From Bacillus sp. UNC438CL73TsuS30 (lineage in GTDB: Bacteria; Bacillota; Bacilli; Bacillales; Cytobacillaceae), in assembly GCF_000482325.1 (NCBI RefSeq), contig NZ_KI535297.1:352158-416157 (forward strand): a stretch of 64,000 nt of DNA, written 5' to 3'. Positions 1 to 8,748 of the stretch are shown piece after piece. The notes beneath the pieces are model-generated. The model did not search any database. It was not told the DNA's origin and saw nothing but the letters and a program-made list of their open reading frames with translations. The position numbers were made by a program, and so were the translations under genes. Numbering within the stretch: position 1 is the first letter of the stretch; each line of letters begins with the position of its first letter.

Positions 1-1538
1 CCTTGTTTCGTAACGGTGACAATAACATCTTCGCTAGGAACTATAACCTCCAGATTAATTTTCAACTCTTCAATTTCTGCCTCAATTTTTGATCGGCGGT
101 CATCGGCAAAACGTTTTTTCACGTCTTTTAATTCTTTTTTGATGACAGAAAGGAGTTTTTTCTCGCTTGCCAAAATCGCAGTCCACTCCTCAATTTTCTT
201 CGCTAGCTCTTCTGCTTCGCTTTGGAGTGCTGTAATATCTGTGTTTGTTAAACGATAGAGCTGTAAAGAAACAATGGCTTCTGATTGCGGTTCGGTAAAA
301 GCAAATTTTGCGATTAAGTTATCCTTCGCATCCCGCTTATCCTTTGATGCACGGATGGTGGCAATCACTTCATCGAGAATCGATAAAGCCTTCATTAAGC
401 CTTCAACAATGTGCTGACGCTCCTTCGCCTTATTGAGCTCGAACTCAGTCCGTCTTGTCACCACTTCTTTTTGGTGTTCAATATAGGCATCAAGCATCTC
501 ACGAAGACCCATTTGTTTCGGCCGCTTATTATAAATCGCAACCATGTTAAAGTTATAGGTAACTTGCAAATCACTATTTTTATATAAGTAGTTTAATACG
601 CCCTCCGCGTCTGCATCCTTTTTTAATTCAATGACAATTCTTAGTCCGGTACGGTCTGTTTCATCCCGGACCTCGGAAATTCCTTCAACTTTTCGGTCCA
701 ATCGAAACTCATCAATTTTTTTCACGAGATTTGCTTTATTGACTTCATACGGAATTTCCGTAATAACAATTTGCTGCTTGCCGCCACGGATCTCCTCAAT
801 CTCAGCTTTACTTCGGACAATGATTTTCCCTTTACCAGTTTCATAGGCTTTTTTAATACCGTCAATCCCTTGAATAATCCCACCAGTTGGAAAATCAGGA
901 CCCTTAATGACGGTCATCAAATCCTCAACCGTTACGTCCGGCTGATCCATTTTCATCATAACACCATCGATGACTTCTCCAAGATGGTGTGGCGGTATTT
1001 CCGTTGCATACCCTGCAGAAATACCAGTTGACCCGTTTACGAGAAGGTTTGGAAACATGGCAGGTAATACGGTTGGTTCTTTTGAGGTATCATCAAAGTT
1101 TGGAATAAACTCAACGGTGTGTTTTTCGATATCCCGCAAGAGTTCCGCTGCTATGGCTGACAATCTTGCTTCGGTATAACGCATCGCTGCAGGAGGGTCG
1201 CCGTCGACGCTTCCGTTATTTCCATGCATTTCGACTAGGACATTGCGAACCTTCCAGTCCTGACTCATTCGCACCATCGCTTCGTAAACAGAAGAATCAC
1301 CGTGTGGGTGATAGTTACCGATAACGTTACCGACTGTTTTCGCCGATTTACGGAAACCTTTATCGTGTGTATTTCCTTCTACATGCATGGCATAAAGAAT
1401 TCTTCGTTGAACCGGTTTTAAACCATCACGTGCGTCCGGCAGGGCACGCTCTTGAATAATGTACTTACTATATCTGCCAAAACGATCACCAAGTACATCT
1501 TCTAAAGGTAAGTCACGAAATTTTTCAATTGAGCTCAT
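1..1538 (-). CDS. parC: DNA topoisomerase IV subunit A, 3' part missing
   Basis: Breakage-reunion subunit of topoisomerase IV, which decatenates daughter chromosomes together with ParE. The 512 codons visible cover the winged-helix and tower region; the C-terminal beta-pinwheel lies beyond the left edge. The catalytic tyrosine is in AAMRYTEARL (Tyr121). The quinolone-determining stretch HPHGDSSVYEAM keeps the usual Ser and Glu, so no classical resistance substitution is visible. The ATG at 1538 lies inside the 3' end of parE (14-nt overlap), implying translational coupling. ParC rather than GyrA is inferred from this pairing with parE. Confidence 0.97.
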   Translation of the reverse strand, partial: MSSIEKFRDLPLEDVLGDRFGRYSKYIIQERALPDARDGLKPVQRRILYAMHVEGNTHDKGFRKSAKTVGNVIGNYHPHGDSSVYEAMVRMSQDWKVRNVLVEMHGNNGSVDGDPPAAMRYTEARLSAIAAELLRDIEKHTVEFIPNFDDTSKEPTVLPAMFPNLLVNGSTGISAGYATEIPPHHLGEVIDGVMMKMDQPDVTVEDLMTVIKGPDFPTGGIIQGIDGIKKAYETGKGKIIVRSKAEIEEIRGGKQQIVITEIPYEVNKANLVKKIDEFRLDRKVEGISEVRDETDRTGLRIVIELKKDADAEGVLNYLYKNSDLQVTYNFNMVAIYNKRPKQMGLREMLDAYIEHQKEVVTRRTEFELNKAKERQHIVEGLMKALSILDEVIATIRASKDKRDAKDNLIAKFAFTEPQSEAIVSLQLYRLTNTDITALQSEAEELAKKIEEWTAILASEKKLLSVIKKELKDVKKRFADDRRSKIEAEIEELKINLEVIVPSEDVIVTVTKQ

Positions 1539-3513
1539 CTTCAGATTCCCCCTCAGCGACCATGATGTTTTCATTCTCTAGTATCGTGTCTTGTTCATCT
1601 AAGGTAAACGCGACATTGCTTTCAATCCATTTTCGTCGGGGTTCTACCTTATCACCCATAAGTGTGGTCACACGGCGCTCAGCCCTCGCCAGATCGTCAA
1701 TTTTCACTCGGATTAATGTTCGGGTCTCCGGGTCCATCGTTGTTTCCCAAAGCTGGTCTGCATTCATTTCACCAAGACCTTTATAGCGCTGGATAATATA
1801 GCCGCGACCCACTTTTTTAATGGCTGTTTGTAGTTCATCCTCATTCCAGGCATATTCGATTACTTCTTTTTTTCCAGTCCCTCTGCTCACTTTATATAAT
1901 GGAGGAAGGGCAATAAACACTTTACCCGCCTCTAGAAGCGGCTTCATATAACGATAAAAGAAGGTCAGTAAAAGTACCTGAATATGCGCCCCGTCCGTAT
2001 CGGCATCTGTCATGATGACGATTTTATCGTAGTTAATATCCTCTACGTTAAAATCAGCGCCTACACCGCCGCCAACCGCATGGATAATGGTATTGATTTC
2101 CTCATTTTTAAAAATATCGGCTAGTTTTGCCTTTTCGGTATTGATGACTTTACCGCGTAAAGGAAGTACTGCTTGGAAACGGCGGTCACGTCCTTGTTTG
2201 GCGGAACCGCCAGCAGAGTCACCCTCGACCAAATAAAGCTCATTTCTTTGGGGATTCCGTGATTGTGCAGGAGTAAGTTTACCTGAAAGCATGGCATCTG
2301 AGCGCTTACGCTTTTTCCCGCTTCTGGCATCTTCCCGGGCTTTCCTCGCTGCTTCCCGAGCCTGAAAGGCTTTAATTGATTTCTTAATAAGCAATGAGCT
2401 AATATCAGGATTTTCTTCGAGAAAATAAGAAAGATGTTCTGAAACAACACCATCAACTGCGGACCTTGCTTCACTCGTCCCCAATTTTCCTTTTGTTTGT
2501 CCTTCAAACTGCAAAAGTTCCTCTGGAATGCGAACCGAGATAATCGCAGAAAGACCCTCACGAATATCAGCACCGTCAAGATTTTTGTCCTTTTCCTTCA
2601 AAAGTGCAACCTTTCGGGCATAATCATTGAACACCCGGGTCATTGCCGTCTTTGACCCTGCTTCATGGGTTCCGCCATCTTTTGTTCGAACGTTATTGAC
2701 AAACGAAAGGACGTTTTCTGAGTACCCATCGTTAAATTGAAAGGCAAATTCAACTTCAATCCCGTTTTGGGCACCTTCAAAGCTGACGACAGGATGCAGT
2801 ACATCCTTTTCCTCGTTTAAATATTCAACAAACGCTTCAATTCCATTTTCGTAATGAAATATTTCGTGGACATCATGGCGTTCATCATGAATTTCTATTT
2901 TTAAACCTTTTAAAAGAAAGGCTGATTCTCTTAACCTCTCACATAATATTTCAAAATTATAAGTAGTAGTCGAAAAGATAGTTGGATCCGGCTTAAAGTG
3001 AATGGTCGTACCCGTCTGATTGGTTTTACCGATTTTCTCAAGCGTGGTAACCGGCTTTCCCCCATGTTCAAAACGCTGTTCATAAACAAAACCGTCACGC
3101 TTGATCGTTACGGTTAACCATTCTGACAAAGCGTTTACGACGGAAGCGCCTACTCCGTGCAGCCCGCCGCTCGTTTTATAACCGCCTTGACCGAATTTTC
3201 CTCCGGCATGCAGGACCGTTAAGATCACCTCAGGTGTTGGTTTCCCCATTTTATGCATTCCTGTTGGCATCCCGCGTCCTTTATCTACAACACTGATGGA
3301 ATTATCTTTGTGTATTTTAACGATGATTTGATCACCAAAGCCGCCAAGCGCTTCATCGACGGAGTTATCGACAATTTCATAAACGAGATGGTGCAGACCT
3401 CGGGAATCCGTACTGCCGATATACATACCGGGACGTTTCCGGACAGCCTCCAAACCTTCTAGCACTTGTATGGCATCATCATTATAATCAAAAGCTTGCT
3501 GAGTTCTTGCCAC
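1525..3513 (-). CDS. parE: DNA topoisomerase IV subunit B (ATPase)
   Basis: ATPase and TOPRIM subunit of topoisomerase IV, 662 aa. Visible in order: GHKL ATPase motifs RPGMYIG, EIVDNSVDEALGG and GLHGVGASVVNAL; transducer domain; TOPRIM EGDSAGGSAKQGRDRRFQA and DADTDGAHI; and PLRGKVIN. I chose the GTG start at 3513: it has an AAAGGGG ribosome site about 7 nt upstream and gives MARTQQAFDYNDD, as in Bacillus ParE. An upstream ATG at 3585 would add 24 residues unlike the family. A sigma-A-like promoter lies at 3681-3708. Confidence 0.97.
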   Translation of the reverse strand: MARTQQAFDYNDDAIQVLEGLEAVRKRPGMYIGSTDSRGLHHLVYEIVDNSVDEALGGFGDQIIVKIHKDNSISVVDKGRGMPTGMHKMGKPTPEVILTVLHAGGKFGQGGYKTSGGLHGVGASVVNALSEWLTVTIKRDGFVYEQRFEHGGKPVTTLEKIGKTNQTGTTIHFKPDPTIFSTTTYNFEILCERLRESAFLLKGLKIEIHDERHDVHEIFHYENGIEAFVEYLNEEKDVLHPVVSFEGAQNGIEVEFAFQFNDGYSENVLSFVNNVRTKDGGTHEAGSKTAMTRVFNDYARKVALLKEKDKNLDGADIREGLSAIISVRIPEELLQFEGQTKGKLGTSEARSAVDGVVSEHLSYFLEENPDISSLLIKKSIKAFQAREAARKAREDARSGKKRKRSDAMLSGKLTPAQSRNPQRNELYLVEGDSAGGSAKQGRDRRFQAVLPLRGKVINTEKAKLADIFKNEEINTIIHAVGGGVGADFNVEDINYDKIVIMTDADTDGAHIQVLLLTFFYRYMKPLLEAGKVFIALPPLYKVSRGTGKKEVIEYAWNEDELQTAIKKVGRGYIIQRYKGLGEMNADQLWETTMDPETRTLIRVKIDDLARAERRVTTLMGDKVEPRRKWIESNVAFTLDEQDTILENENIMVAEGESEDELN

Positions 3514-3680
3514 TAAAATACCCCTTTCATCCCTTACAAAAGAAAACATAATTCTGTTTGCATATCTAATTAGTAAATGAATCATTCGTTTAAAAGAATT
3601 AAAAATCCTTTAAAAATTTTAAAATAGAACGAATGTTTGCCGACTTTATTTTATCATATTTCTTGCGGCGTCTATGCTTA

Positions 3681-3708
3681 ATTGTAGCGATTTATTTCGA
3701 TTTGGCAA
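3681..3708 (-). promoter_or_regulatory. candidate sigma-A promoter for parE-parC
   Basis: Read on the minus strand: -35 TTGCCA, 16-nt spacer, -10 TACAAT, about 170 nt upstream of the parE GTG. An imperfect inverted repeat (GTTCT/AGAAC, around 3712-3726) lies just upstream of the -35; it does not fit the Bacillus LexA box. The 3514-3815 gap otherwise holds only the yneT terminator and AT-rich sequence. Confidence 0.45.
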
Positions 3709-3774
3709 ATACGTTCTCTAAAAGAACATTATTTTATCATTCATATTTGACAATTTCCTTGGAAAATAAAAACA

Positions 3775-3803
3775 AAAAAACTGCTGTTTTTTAGCAGTTT
3801 TTA
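3775..3803 (-). terminator. intrinsic terminator after the CoA-binding gene
   Basis: AAACTGCT and AGCAGTTT arms around a short T/A loop, followed on the minus strand by a T-rich tail. Confidence 0.75.
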
Positions 3804-3815
3804 AAGTTATCTTTT

Positions 3816-4229
3816 TTATTTTGTTAACGCATGCTCCACCTTAATACAGCGGTCCATGATGACGGTATAACCATTTTTCTTTAAAAATTGATAGGCTTCT
3901 TCATTTAGGCATCCCTGTTGTGCCCAAAAGATATCGCTGTCAATTTCGTCAAATTCCTTCGCAACCTCTAATAATTGCTCAGAACGACGGAAGACATTGA
4001 CAATATCAACATGTCCTTCGATATCCTTTAAGGAAGCTACCGCTTTTACACCAAGCGCTTCATCAATTGTTGGATTGACAGGAATGATCTCATACCCCGC
4101 CTTTTGCATCGCTTCGGATACCATGTAAGAGGTGCGATCTGGATTATTACTTAATCCAACCACTGCAATTCTTTTTGCTTTTTTTAATATCGCGCCTAAT
4201 TCTGCGCGACTTGGATTTTCAATTGCCAT
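3816..4229 (-). CDS. yneT: CoA-binding domain protein (YneT-like)
   Basis: 137-aa single-domain protein of the CoA_binding_2 family (Rossmann-like fold). The nucleotide-binding segment is RIAVVGLSNNPDRTSY near residues 20-36, followed by IIPVNP and the FWAQQG strand-loop of the family. In B. subtilis the orthologue yneT also sits directly upstream of parE. Its ligand in vivo and its function are not established. ATG start with GGAAGTGG upstream. It has its own terminator before parE. Confidence 0.85.
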   Translation of the reverse strand: MAIENPSRAELGAILKKAKRIAVVGLSNNPDRTSYMVSEAMQKAGYEIIPVNPTIDEALGVKAVASLKDIEGHVDIVNVFRRSEQLLEVAKEFDEIDSDIFWAQQGCLNEEAYQFLKKNGYTVIMDRCIKVEHALTK

Positions 4230-4297
4230 TCATACCACTTCCTTCAACCTTTTCCTCCATTTTACCTCTTTCCCAAGCAAAATCCAAAAAACAATGC

Positions 4298-5176
4298 TTA
4301 TTTTTTCGTGTGTGTCTTGCATTTTGTGAGTTTTTCATATTGAGAATCACTTGAACGTATTCCTGAAGTGATTTTTGGAATGGAGAGGCGATATCGGGTT
4401 CCTTCACCGAAAGTGTCAGCAGTAATCGAACCATTCATGTTTTCAAGAATGACCTTGGTAATGTATAAGCCGAGTTTCGTGTCCTCGGACCAACTGGAAT
4501 CACCTGCATCAAACATTTTTGATACGAGTTCTGGTTCTGGTCCACCGGCATTATCCATGATTTCGGTGACAAGATGGTTGGAGGTTTCATTGATCGTGAT
4601 AAATAATTTTCGATCTTTTATTTCTTTATTTACAAATGTATCTCTTATATGGGTTAACAGATTGAGGACCACTTGGCTAAATTCGTTAGAATATCCATAG
4701 GCCTTTTGCTGCTCCCGATACTCAAAGTAAACACGAATCTCGTGTTTTTTTAGAAAAAAGGAGAATATGGACAATGCTGCTTCAATCGATTCTGCTAGTG
4801 AAAACGCACATTTTTCTTTACTTGGACGATAAAAATTTCGAAAATCTTGAATCGTGCCGGCTAGAAAATCAATTAAGATCATACTCTCATTTGTAAATTG
4901 ATCCATGTATTGGTCGTTCATTTCCCCAAATCTTTGTGCATCTCTTATGTCTTGGATTAAAAGTGACAAGTGGTTAAGGGGCTGGCGCCATTGATGCCCA
5001 ATGCTTGCAATGATTTCGCCCATCGCTGCAAGTTTTGCTTGTTGAATCAGCATTTGGTCCTTTTGTCTGTTTTTTGTAAGCTCATCCTGAATTCGGTTTT
5101 CTAACATTTGAATCATTGCCTCATACTTTTCGGTTCGTTCTTGATAGGCATCATCACGATTCTCTTGGTTTTTCAT
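4298..5176 (-). CDS. soluble orphan histidine-kinase-like protein
   Basis: 292 aa, no transmembrane or sensor domain. An N-terminal coiled coil (residues 5-50) leads into an H-box IGHQWRQPLN (His61) of the HQWRQPL class. The HATPase part has an N-box NLLTHIRDTF where the second Asn, which normally binds Mg-ATP, is replaced by His177; the G1 box MDNAGG (Asp209) and a G2-like KLGLYITK remain. No response regulator is adjacent. Either a divergent kinase or a weak or inactive ATPase; its partner is unknown. RBS GGTGG precedes the ATG. Confidence 0.8.
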   Translation of the reverse strand: MKNQENRDDAYQERTEKYEAMIQMLENRIQDELTKNRQKDQMLIQQAKLAAMGEIIASIGHQWRQPLNHLSLLIQDIRDAQRFGEMNDQYMDQFTNESMILIDFLAGTIQDFRNFYRPSKEKCAFSLAESIEAALSIFSFFLKKHEIRVYFEYREQQKAYGYSNEFSQVVLNLLTHIRDTFVNKEIKDRKLFITINETSNHLVTEIMDNAGGPEPELVSKMFDAGDSSWSEDTKLGLYITKVILENMNGSITADTFGEGTRYRLSIPKITSGIRSSDSQYEKLTKCKTHTKK

Positions 5177-5483
5177 AAACTACCACCGCTTTCATTGGTT
5201 GTTGATTATATGCAACAAACCGACCATTCCTTAAGTCGAATTGGCCGGCTCTACTCTTTGATTTTTCCTTTTAATGGTTACTTAAATTATATTTTGGGAT
5301 GTTGTTGCAAGCAATAAAGAATCAAATCTTTTGAAAAATCTCCATATTTTCGTAATGAATTTGCCTTTATTTGTTCTTTTTTAGCCTAGTTGAGGTTGAT
5401 TTCCGCTCCAGGCACTTCGCTCCAATCGTCATTGGTCTTTAACACAGCCTTAATATAAAAAAATAACCAGCGGATAGTGCCGG
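5177..5483. other. intergenic region with a repeat remnant
   Basis: No gene seen. It holds the upstream region of the kinase gene, a GC-richer segment at about 5395-5440 (GATTTCCGCTCCAGGCACTT and flanks) that looks like the edge of a dispersed Bacillaceae intergenic repeat, and the terminator of the GH18 gene. Confidence 0.4.
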
Positions 5484-5492
5484 TTATTTTTT
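5458..5492 (-). terminator. terminator of the GH18 gene
   Basis: AAATAACC and GGTTATTT arms plus an inner GG/CC pair, overlapping the stop codon; T-run on the minus strand. Confidence 0.7.
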
Positions 5493-7223
5493 GGTGATGG
5501 ATTTATTTGTGTTCATGTTTAAGGCGACCCATGCATCTTTGGCTGCAAAGAATCTTGACCAGCTGGCGACACCTGCTAGGTCATATTTGGCTGCTAGGTC
5601 AGCCCGTTTTTTTAATGAAAGTTCATCTTCAATCCAAATTTTATACCTTATTTTCTCTTTCGCATCGTAGTATTCGGCATAGTTTTGACCGCTTTCCTCA
5701 TCATATTTAGGCTTCAATTTCTTTTCCTTCAGCCATGACTTTACACGGTCCATTGTTAGTGTCTTTGCAGAAATCTTCTCAGTTCCATCCTTTTGCGTTT
5801 CAATCAGCCATAGCCTAGCATATAAAGGCAAACCGAGAATCAACTGTTCATTCGGAACCTCAGTTAACAATGTCTGCAAATTCTTTTCAACCCACGGCAA
5901 ACTGGCAACACTGCCTGCCCCCGAAGCTGCTCCCCAATGTTCGTCATAGGCCATGACAATCAAATAATCAGCTATTTTGGAAAGCTTTTTTCGTTCATAA
6001 AAGGAGGACCAGTTGTTATTAACGCCTGCTGAGAAGGTAATATCCATAGAAACGATCAGCCCTGCTTCATGCAAATAGGGAGCGGCTTCACGAATCAATT
6101 GCGTGACCAATGGTCCATCTTCGCTATTAACATTTTCAATATCAAAATTGATTCCCTGCAGCTTGTACATTTTACTGAATAGCAGCAGTTGGCGGATGAT
6201 TTTTTGACGAGTTTCATAGTTTTTTAGTGCATCATGGGTTAGTTTCGGGTCAAAGCCATTAGAAAACAATCCCCAAACCTGATAACCTCTTGATTTTGCC
6301 CATTTACTGTAAGCAAGGGAGGCAAGATTTTTAATCGAACCATCTTTGTCTTCAAGTGAAAACCATGTGGGTGAAACGACATTCACCCCTGCCATATCGG
6401 GAATATGCGAAGGGTTAGGGTTTTTTGTATAGACTGCTTCCCATGTTAATTGAACCGGCCCGTTTATTTTCTTAGGAGGTACCTGTTTACTTTCCCGATT
6501 AATTCTAATGGTTACCGTTTCCTGTTTATGGACAAAGTCTTTTTTGATATAGCCACTAATACCAGATTGGCTGCGAACGAGATAATAACCTTCTCTCTCT
6601 CCCTCTATCCAAACAGGTTCCTGCTTTTTCATTTGTACAGTATAGGGTGCCTTTAGTGTCGGTTTTGTTCTAAGTCTTAGTTTTTCCTCGTTGGTATCGT
6701 CGGATGAGAGTTGACCTTTTACCAGTTTCTCATCATCCCTTTGAATCCAGATAGCGCCACTATCTTGCAGTTTTCGATATTGGATCGGATACAAAGATAA
6801 GATAGGATCAAGAGCAACGAAAATTTCTCCATTATCTGTTTTAATCGGTGACATTTGCAGCTTAACCGGTTTCTGATTTACGAAATAGGTTAGGGAGCCT
6901 GTAGGCATTTGTATGACTTTATCTGCCGTTGTAATAATAACCGAATGCGACTTTTCATCGTAGACAATGCTTTTATCGATATTTTCCTGTAATAAGGAAA
7001 GTGGAATGTAAAAAGTGGTTCCCTCAAGTAAGGCATTTCCCTCCTGCTGTTTATTAAATAGAATTGGATAGGTACCATGAAAATAGGCTGTTTTTTCTTT
7101 CGATGCGAAAGGATAAAGGATTAAGAGAATCGAAGAAATAATCAGCAAAATGGCGATAAACAATCCACCCATCATCCATTTTGGTGATAATTTTTGATTC
7201 TTATAGTATTCAACGCGTGCCAT
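5484..7223 (-). CDS. membrane-anchored GH18 family glycoside hydrolase with SH3 domain
   Basis: 579 aa. An N-terminal membrane anchor (about 18-38) is followed by a copper-amine-oxidase-N-like stalk domain (about 60-160), a bacterial SH3 domain (about 180-232) and a GH18 TIM barrel (about 255-565). The GH18 signature is GINFDIENVN, giving the D361-x-E363 catalytic pair. Related Bacillus proteins (YaaH, YdhD) cut peptidoglycan or spore-cortex glycans; the substrate here is inferred to be cell-wall glycan. It is divergent from plsY. RBS AAGGGGG precedes the ATG. Confidence 0.88.
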   Translation of the reverse strand: MARVEYYKNQKLSPKWMMGGLFIAILLIISSILLILYPFASKEKTAYFHGTYPILFNKQQEGNALLEGTTFYIPLSLLQENIDKSIVYDEKSHSVIITTADKVIQMPTGSLTYFVNQKPVKLQMSPIKTDNGEIFVALDPILSLYPIQYRKLQDSGAIWIQRDDEKLVKGQLSSDDTNEEKLRLRTKPTLKAPYTVQMKKQEPVWIEGEREGYYLVRSQSGISGYIKKDFVHKQETVTIRINRESKQVPPKKINGPVQLTWEAVYTKNPNPSHIPDMAGVNVVSPTWFSLEDKDGSIKNLASLAYSKWAKSRGYQVWGLFSNGFDPKLTHDALKNYETRQKIIRQLLLFSKMYKLQGINFDIENVNSEDGPLVTQLIREAAPYLHEAGLIVSMDITFSAGVNNNWSSFYERKKLSKIADYLIVMAYDEHWGAASGAGSVASLPWVEKNLQTLLTEVPNEQLILGLPLYARLWLIETQKDGTEKISAKTLTMDRVKSWLKEKKLKPKYDEESGQNYAEYYDAKEKIRYKIWIEDELSLKKRADLAAKYDLAGVASWSRFFAAKDAWVALNMNTNKSITKK

Positions 7224-7412
7224 GTTTCTTTTTCCCCCTTATGACTATCGTAAAGTATCGAATTGAAATTGAGAAGGTACTTTTTCCTTTTTCTGATAGA
7301 ACTTTATCGGAAATCTAGATTTTCGCTCTTAAAATAAAGGAAGGATGGCGTTTTTGTAAATCCATGATAAAATAAATACACTGGATCTATTTGTAGAAGG
7401 AGATAAAAGTAA

Positions 7413-8015
7413 ATGGTTCAAATTATTTTGTGCATGATCCTTGCTTATTTGCTGGGCTCGATTCCATCTGGGTTAATCATCGGAAAAGTATTCTATAAGA
7501 CAGATATTCGTGAGCACGGCAGCGGTAATTTAGGTGGAACGAATACCTTTCGAACGCTAGGTGTAAAAGCTGGACTCGCTGTGACACTTGCAGATATATT
7601 AAAAGGGACTCTAGCGGCCTATCTGCCACATATTTTTCATCTGGATTTAAACGAATTAATCTTTGGGATTTTTGCGATTATCGGACATACCTATCCAATT
7701 TTTGCGGGTTTTCGCGGCGGAAAAGCGGTGGCCACATCAGGTGGTGTCCTGTTGTGCTACGCTCCCTTTCTATTTTTAACTGTCTTGGTCGTATTTTTTA
7801 TTAGTTTGTTTATCACAAAATATGTTTCTCTTTCATCGATGATTGCTGGTGTGTTTGCCGTGATTTATGCAATTTTCCTTATGGATAGGGATATCCCTTT
7901 AATCATTGTCGTCTTCTTTATGGCTTCCTTTGTGGTTTATCGGCATCGGGCAAATATTAAACGGATTATCAATAAAACAGAGCCAAAAGTGAAATGGCTG
8001 TCTCGAAATCATTAA
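7413..8015 (+). CDS. plsY: acyl-phosphate glycerol-3-phosphate acyltransferase
   Basis: Integral membrane enzyme, 200 aa, that transfers the acyl group from acyl-phosphate to glycerol 3-phosphate, the first committed step of phospholipid synthesis. Family motifs are visible: GSIPSG (about 16-21), HGSGNLGGTNTFRTLG (about 36-51) and FRGGKAVATSGG (about 99-110), with multiple hydrophobic segments. B. subtilis yneS/plsY has the same position near parE. RBS GAAGGAG precedes the ATG. Confidence 0.96.
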   Translation: MVQIILCMILAYLLGSIPSGLIIGKVFYKTDIREHGSGNLGGTNTFRTLGVKAGLAVTLADILKGTLAAYLPHIFHLDLNELIFGIFAIIGHTYPIFAGFRGGKAVATSGGVLLCYAPFLFLTVLVVFFISLFITKYVSLSSMIAGVFAVIYAIFLMDRDIPLIIVVFFMASFVVYRHRANIKRIINKTEPKVKWLSRNH

Positions 8016-8043
8016 ACAAGAGCACAAAGCTCTTGTTTTTTTC
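8014..8043 (+). terminator. plsY terminator
   Basis: AACAAGAGC and GCTCTTGTT arms with a following T-run. Confidence 0.8.
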
Positions 8044-8130
8044 ATTAAATCTTCAAATTAACTGCCATAAAAATGATAGAAACTACGATAAAATAGGTGT
8101 AGAGGCTACCATAGTATGGAGGGGATTTTT

Positions 8131-8307
8131 ATGCAGAGTGTGAAAGAACTAATTATTTTTTCAACAACGATTTCTGAAAGTACAGACCCAAACGAGTTTT
8201 TAATTCAATTTTCCTCCTGTGAATCTTGTAATGAGCATGAAAAGCCAATTAAGCTGACAAAAAACTTTGATGAATTAATTGATTTTCTTGAAGAACTGGA
8301 ACAATGA
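8131..8307 (+). CDS. small acidic hypothetical protein, 58 aa
   Basis: Not recognised. The ATG at 8131 has a strong RBS (GGAGGGG, 6-nt spacing), so I prefer it to the ATG at 8116, which lies in the RBS. The protein has a CESC motif (residues 30-33) and an acidic C-terminal helix (FDELIDFLEELEQ). It is convergent with the HesB-like selenoprotein gene and shares its terminator. The CxxC motif could bind a metal or form a disulfide, but this is speculation. Confidence 0.65.
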   Translation: MQSVKELIIFSTTISESTDPNEFLIQFSSCESCNEHEKPIKLTKNFDELIDFLEELEQ

Positions 8308-8343
8308 AAAAAGTGGAGCGTTTATGCTCCACTTTAAATTTTT
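8306..8343. terminator. bidirectional terminator between the 58-aa gene and the HesB-like gene
   Basis: AAAGTGGAGC and GCTCCACTTT arms with A/T tails on both sides; it overlaps the stop codon of the minus-strand gene. Confidence 0.8.
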
Positions 8344-8624
8344 AATAGTTGAAAATGGTTTTTTCCAAGTACATCTTTGACATAATCAAGCTTTGTATGA
8401 TCAAAGTAGACATAATCTTTTTCATGAATAAGGATTTTTAAGTCGTCAAACGTAAACAATTGGTCACCTTGTATTTTCCGCTCTTCCAGAGACAGATTAA
8501 GCTTAGGACCCCCTCAGCCAATTCCCATCGTTAAGCGAACGAATAACTCCTCATCAGGCGACTGTTTTTCGGACTCTACAATCTCCAGTAAAACTTGCCC
8601 GGCACTGCCAGTGATTTTAAACAT
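8334..8624 (-). CDS. HesB/IscA-like selenoprotein (in-frame TGA read as Sec37)
   Basis: Reading from the ATG at 8624 through a TGA at 8516-8514 gives 96 residues: MFKITGSAGQVLLEIVESE at the N-terminus, then the core MGIGUGGPKLNLSL. U37 occupies the position of the conserved cysteine of HesB-like proteins and aligns with Cys of GGCSNVQSGFSL in the YneR paralogue at 9989-10297. RBS AGGAG is well placed. No frame without the TGA gives an intact protein. A SECIS-like hairpin follows. Selenoproteins of the HesB family are known from other bacteria; an iron-sulfur or redox role is inferred. The alternative, a nonsense-mutated pseudogene, is less likely given selA and selD nearby. Confidence 0.88.
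8477..8496 (-). promoter_or_regulatory. putative bacterial SECIS of the HesB-like gene
   Basis: On the mRNA: UCUG, a bulged U, CUCU, loop GGA, AGAG, CGGA. The apical loop begins 26 nt after the UGA. The bulged U and the G-starting 3-nt loop resemble the E. coli fdhF element. Hairpin by eye, not folded by program. Confidence 0.65.
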
Positions 8625-8748
8625 CTTCACAACTCCTAAGTTTTTATTTAATAATTCGACAAAAACCCGTAAAATAATACATATATATTATCGCATTCAG
8701 TATACTTTTAAAACGAATATGCTTAATTTCGCATAGTTAGGAGCAAGT

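Noticed and set aside
2121..2579. Long out-of-frame minus-strand ORF within parE, and similar shadows in other genes
   Set aside because: No ribosome site, no recognisable domain, and they lie wholly inside well-supported genes.
3514..3585. N-terminal extension of ParE from ATG 3585
   Set aside because: The GTG at 3513 has a better RBS and gives the family N-terminus; the extension is unlike ParE.
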